NCBI GenBank assembly: GCA_027257055.1
Contig: JAPVLO010000181.1
Coordinates: 992,001 to 1,056,000, forward strand
DNA from: Cephalopachus bancanus
Taxonomy: Eukaryota > Chordata > Mammalia > Primates > Tarsiidae
Direction of reading: 5' to 3'
Length of the DNA stretch: 64,000 nucleotides
Part shown: positions 61,580 to 64,000 of the stretch, one piece after another
How the letters are laid out: each line of letters opens with the position of its first letter
Numbering within the stretch: the first letter of the stretch is position 1
Made by a program: the position numbers and the translations under genes
Notes under the pieces: generated by a model
The model's input: the letters and a program-made list of their open reading frames with translations, nothing else
Told to the model about the DNA's origin: nothing
Database searches by the model: none

Positions 61580-61890
61580 GCCGGCTTGGTGGTTCAAGCC
61601 TGTAATCCCAGCACTTTGGGAGGTGGAGGCAAGAGGATTGCCTGAGCTCCAGGGTTCGAGACCAGTCTGGGCAACTTGGTGAGACCTCGTCTCTACAATA
61701 AATTTAAACAATAATAATAATCCCTGTGTGGTAGTGCACACCTGTAGTTCCAGCTGCTTGGAAGGCTGAGGCAGAAAGATCACCTGAGCCCAGCAAGTCA
61801 GGGCTGCGGTGGCCATGAGCTTGCCATTGTACTCTAGTCTGGGCCACTAAGTAAGATTCCAACTCAAAAAACAAAAAACAAAACAAACCA
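61580..61890 (+). mobile_element. Dimeric Alu
   Basis: 'gccggcttggtggttcaagc' to 'agattccaactc' with an A/C-rich tail. The linker is expanded as (AAT)n. Confidence 0.92.
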
Positions 61891-62113
61891 ACAAAAGAAA
61901 CAAAACATCAATTCTTTGAGAAGATAAGTAACACTGATGTCTCTTGCAAATGGATCTGAAAAAAAGAGAAAAGATACAAATTATCAACATCAGAAATGAG
62001 AAAGGCAATGCTATTACAGATTCTACACACATTAAAAAATAATAAAAAATAATAGAAAATATAAATAACTTTATGCCAATAAATCTGACAACATTCATTG
62101 AAAGACAGAAACT

Positions 62114-62405
62114 GGCCAGGCTTGGTGGCTCAGCCTGTAATCCCAGCACTTTGGGAGACAAAAGCAAGTGGATTGCCTGAGTCCACTGGTTCGAGACCAG
62201 TCCAGGCAATTTGGCGAGACCTCGTCTCTACAATAAAATAAAAAAATTAGCTGGGCATGGTAGTGTGTGCCTGTAGTTCCGGCTACTTGGAAGGCTGAGG
62301 CGGAAGGATCGCCTGAGCCCAGCAGGTCAACGTTGGGGTGGCTGTGAGTGTGCCACTGCACTCCAGCCTGGGCGACAGAGTGAGACTCCAACTTAAAAAA
62401 AAAAG
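62114..62405 (+). mobile_element. Dimeric Alu with clear target duplication
   Basis: Flanked by 'aagacagaaact' at 62,102-62,113 and 62,406-62,417, a perfect 12-bp duplication of L1M sequence. It belongs to the 'acttaaaaaa' tail group. Confidence 0.95.
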
Positions 62406-62693
62406 AAGACAGAAACTACTAAAACTCACTCAAGAAGAAACAGATAACCTGAATAGCCATATATCTATTAAATACTTTGAATTTTTAGTTAAAAGCCTTC
62501 CCACAAAGAAAACACTGACCTAGATGGCTTCACCGAGAAATTCTACCAAACAGTTAAGGAGGAAATGATACTGATTCTACACAAACACTACCAGCAGAGT
62601 GCAGAGGCCAACTCATTCTAGGAGGCTAACATTATTGCTCTGCTACCAAACTACTAGTATAAGAAAATAAACCAATGAGCACTACTTGTCATG

Positions 62694-62984
62694 GGCCGGG
62701 CTCGGTGGCTCACACCTCTAATCCCAGCACTTTGGGAAATGGAAATGAGAGGAATGTCTGAGTCCAGGGGTTCAAGACCAGCCTGGGCAACTTGGTAAGA
62801 CCTCGTCTCTACAATAAATCAAAAATTAACCGGGTATGGTAGCACATGCCTGTAGTTCTGGCTACTTGGAAGGCTGAGGTGGAAGGGTCACCAGAACCCA
62901 GCAGGTCGATGCTGGGGTGGCCGTGAGTGTGCCACTGCACCCAGCCTGGGCGAAAGAGTGAGACTCCAACTCAAAAGAAAAAAA
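62694..62984 (+). mobile_element. Dimeric Alu
   Basis: 'ggccgggctcggtggctcac' to 'gagactccaactcaaaag'. Short flanking repeat 'tgtcatg'. Confidence 0.93.
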
Positions 62985-63102
62985 AGTCTGTCATGAACAC
63001 AGATGCAAAATGTTTTTTAATCAAATACAACAATATTAAAAAAGGGTACTATGTAATGATCAAGTGAGGCTTATACAGGGATGAAAAGTTAGTATAGCAT
63101 TT

Positions 63103-63405
63103 GGCTGGATGCAGTGGCTCACACCTGTAATTCCAGCACTTTGGGAGGTGTAGGCAAAAGGATTGCCTGAGTTCATGGGTTCAAGACCAGCCTGGGCAAC
63201 TTGATGAGCCCTCATCTCTACATTAGACAAAAAAAAAAAAAAAATTAGCCATGTATGGTGGTGCGTGCCTATAGTTCCAGCTACTTGGAAGACTGAGGCA
63301 AAAGGATTGCCTGAGCCTAGCAGGTCAAGGCTGCAGTAGCCATAATCATGCCACTGCACTCTAACCCTGGATGACAGAGTGAGACTTCCACTTTAAAAAA
63401 AAAAG
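63103..63405 (+). mobile_element. Dimeric Alu, older
   Basis: 'ggctggatgcagtggctcac' to 'gagacttccacttt' plus an A tail. The flanks 'aaagttagtatagcattt' and 'aaagttggtacaacattt' form a duplication that has since diverged at three sites. Confidence 0.93.
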
Positions 63406-64000
63406 AAAGTTGGTACAACATTTGACAGACCAAAAAACAATATGATGATCTCAGTAGACACAAAAAGCATTTGGCAAAACCCAACATCCATTCTTGACTT
63501 TAGAAATCAGCTCTCAACAAACTGGGAAAATAACTTTTTCATCCTGGTAAAAAGCAACTAAAAAAAAAAATTACAAGTTAACATCATACCTGACTGTGAA
63601 CAACAATTGCTTTCCCCTAAAATCAGGAGCTAGATGTTGGTGTTCACTTCCTGCACTTTCTACTCAATATTGGAGGTTCTAGGCAGAACAATAAGTCAAG
63701 AAAAATAAATAGAAGGGAACCAAATTGGAAAGAAGTAAAATGGCCAGATCAACTACGTAGAACATTCTGTAGAATCTATAAAGAGGATACTAGAACTAGC
63801 AAGTACACTTAGCAAGGTGACATGATATAAAATCGGTATATAAAAATCAATCATATAAGGACATGCGGCAAGAGGAACTTCTGTGCATTGCTGGGAAAGC
63901 ATGGAAAATGACACAACCATTTTTGGAAAATAGTTGAGCAAGTTCTTCAAAAGTTAAGCCCTTGAGCCCAAGAGGACGAGTCTACAATGAGCTACGAGCG

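Larger units (their letters stand above)
58220..64000 (+). mobile_element. Ancient L1M, sense, repeatedly interrupted
   Basis: AT-rich text between the Alus follows L1M order: 5' region at about 58,490-59,000 ('accaggcatg'-type and 'gaaatggcaaaggtgatagag' text), the typical 'gaaaacaatgcaagcaagaagacagtgg' stretch near 59,288, then ORF2-derived sequence at about 60,900-61,560, 62,400-62,690 and 63,410-64,000. All frames are broken. The element runs off the window. Its left limit is uncertain. Confidence 0.65.

Overview
This window is a piece of a primate nuclear genome. Dimeric Alu SINEs with poly-A tails and target-site duplications (TSDs) are scattered over both flanks, and the one intact gene is clearly FGFRL1. 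The Alus are not the human AluS/AluY type. They share a left-arm tract reading 'gagacctc(g/a)tctctacaataaat' and a terminal 'gactccaactc'. The youngest L1 also has an ORF2 C-terminus unlike the human L1PA form. From memory, these Alus also lack the middle insert of lemur/loris Alus, so I suspect a tarsier or another non-anthropoid primate. That is inference, not an identification.

Layout. Positions 1-5,000 are AT-rich nested transposons: an antisense ancient L1M split by an MLT1-type LTR, which is split by a sense L1, which carries two Alu insertions. Positions 5,000-10,260 are mostly single-copy intergenic DNA with one eroded DNA transposon. Positions 10,490-12,178 are a processed MDM2 pseudogene flanked by a 13-bp TSD. 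Positions 12,200-23,400 are intergenic, with several Alus, an L1M 3' end, a (TC)n tract and a 5'-truncated L1 with an undamaged ORF2 C-terminal frame and a perfect 14-bp TSD. From about 23.4 to 57.3 kb the sequence is GC-rich, free of recognisable Alus and full of minisatellites and CA/TG arrays, as expected near a telomere (human FGFRL1 lies at 4p16.3).

FGFRL1 is on the minus strand. The six coding exons lie between 54,276 (ATG) and 41,775 (stop). They join in phase with GT-AG junctions into a 507-residue protein: signal peptide, three Ig domains, one transmembrane helix, and a short tail with tandem tyrosines and a His-rich end, with no kinase domain. Intron 2 is 9.3 kb and holds a 1.7-kb minisatellite. 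The promoter is a CpG island at about 54.6-55.5 kb with a small tandem array of CCAAT-containing units. To the right of about 57.4 kb, an ancient sense L1M element is punctuated by at least seven Alu insertions up to the window end.

FGFRL1 is the only gene I can support as functional. I found no tRNA, rRNA, CRISPR or bacterial-type system. I looked for RNF212 and IDUA, the human neighbours of FGFRL1, and could not recognise exons of either. The most interesting signals are a stop-free 198-bp FGFRL1 intron of length divisible by three, a young Alu subfamily with a shared set of variants, the CCAAT array, the coding His/Thr microsatellite, and the Alu-free, VNTR-dense GC-rich block.
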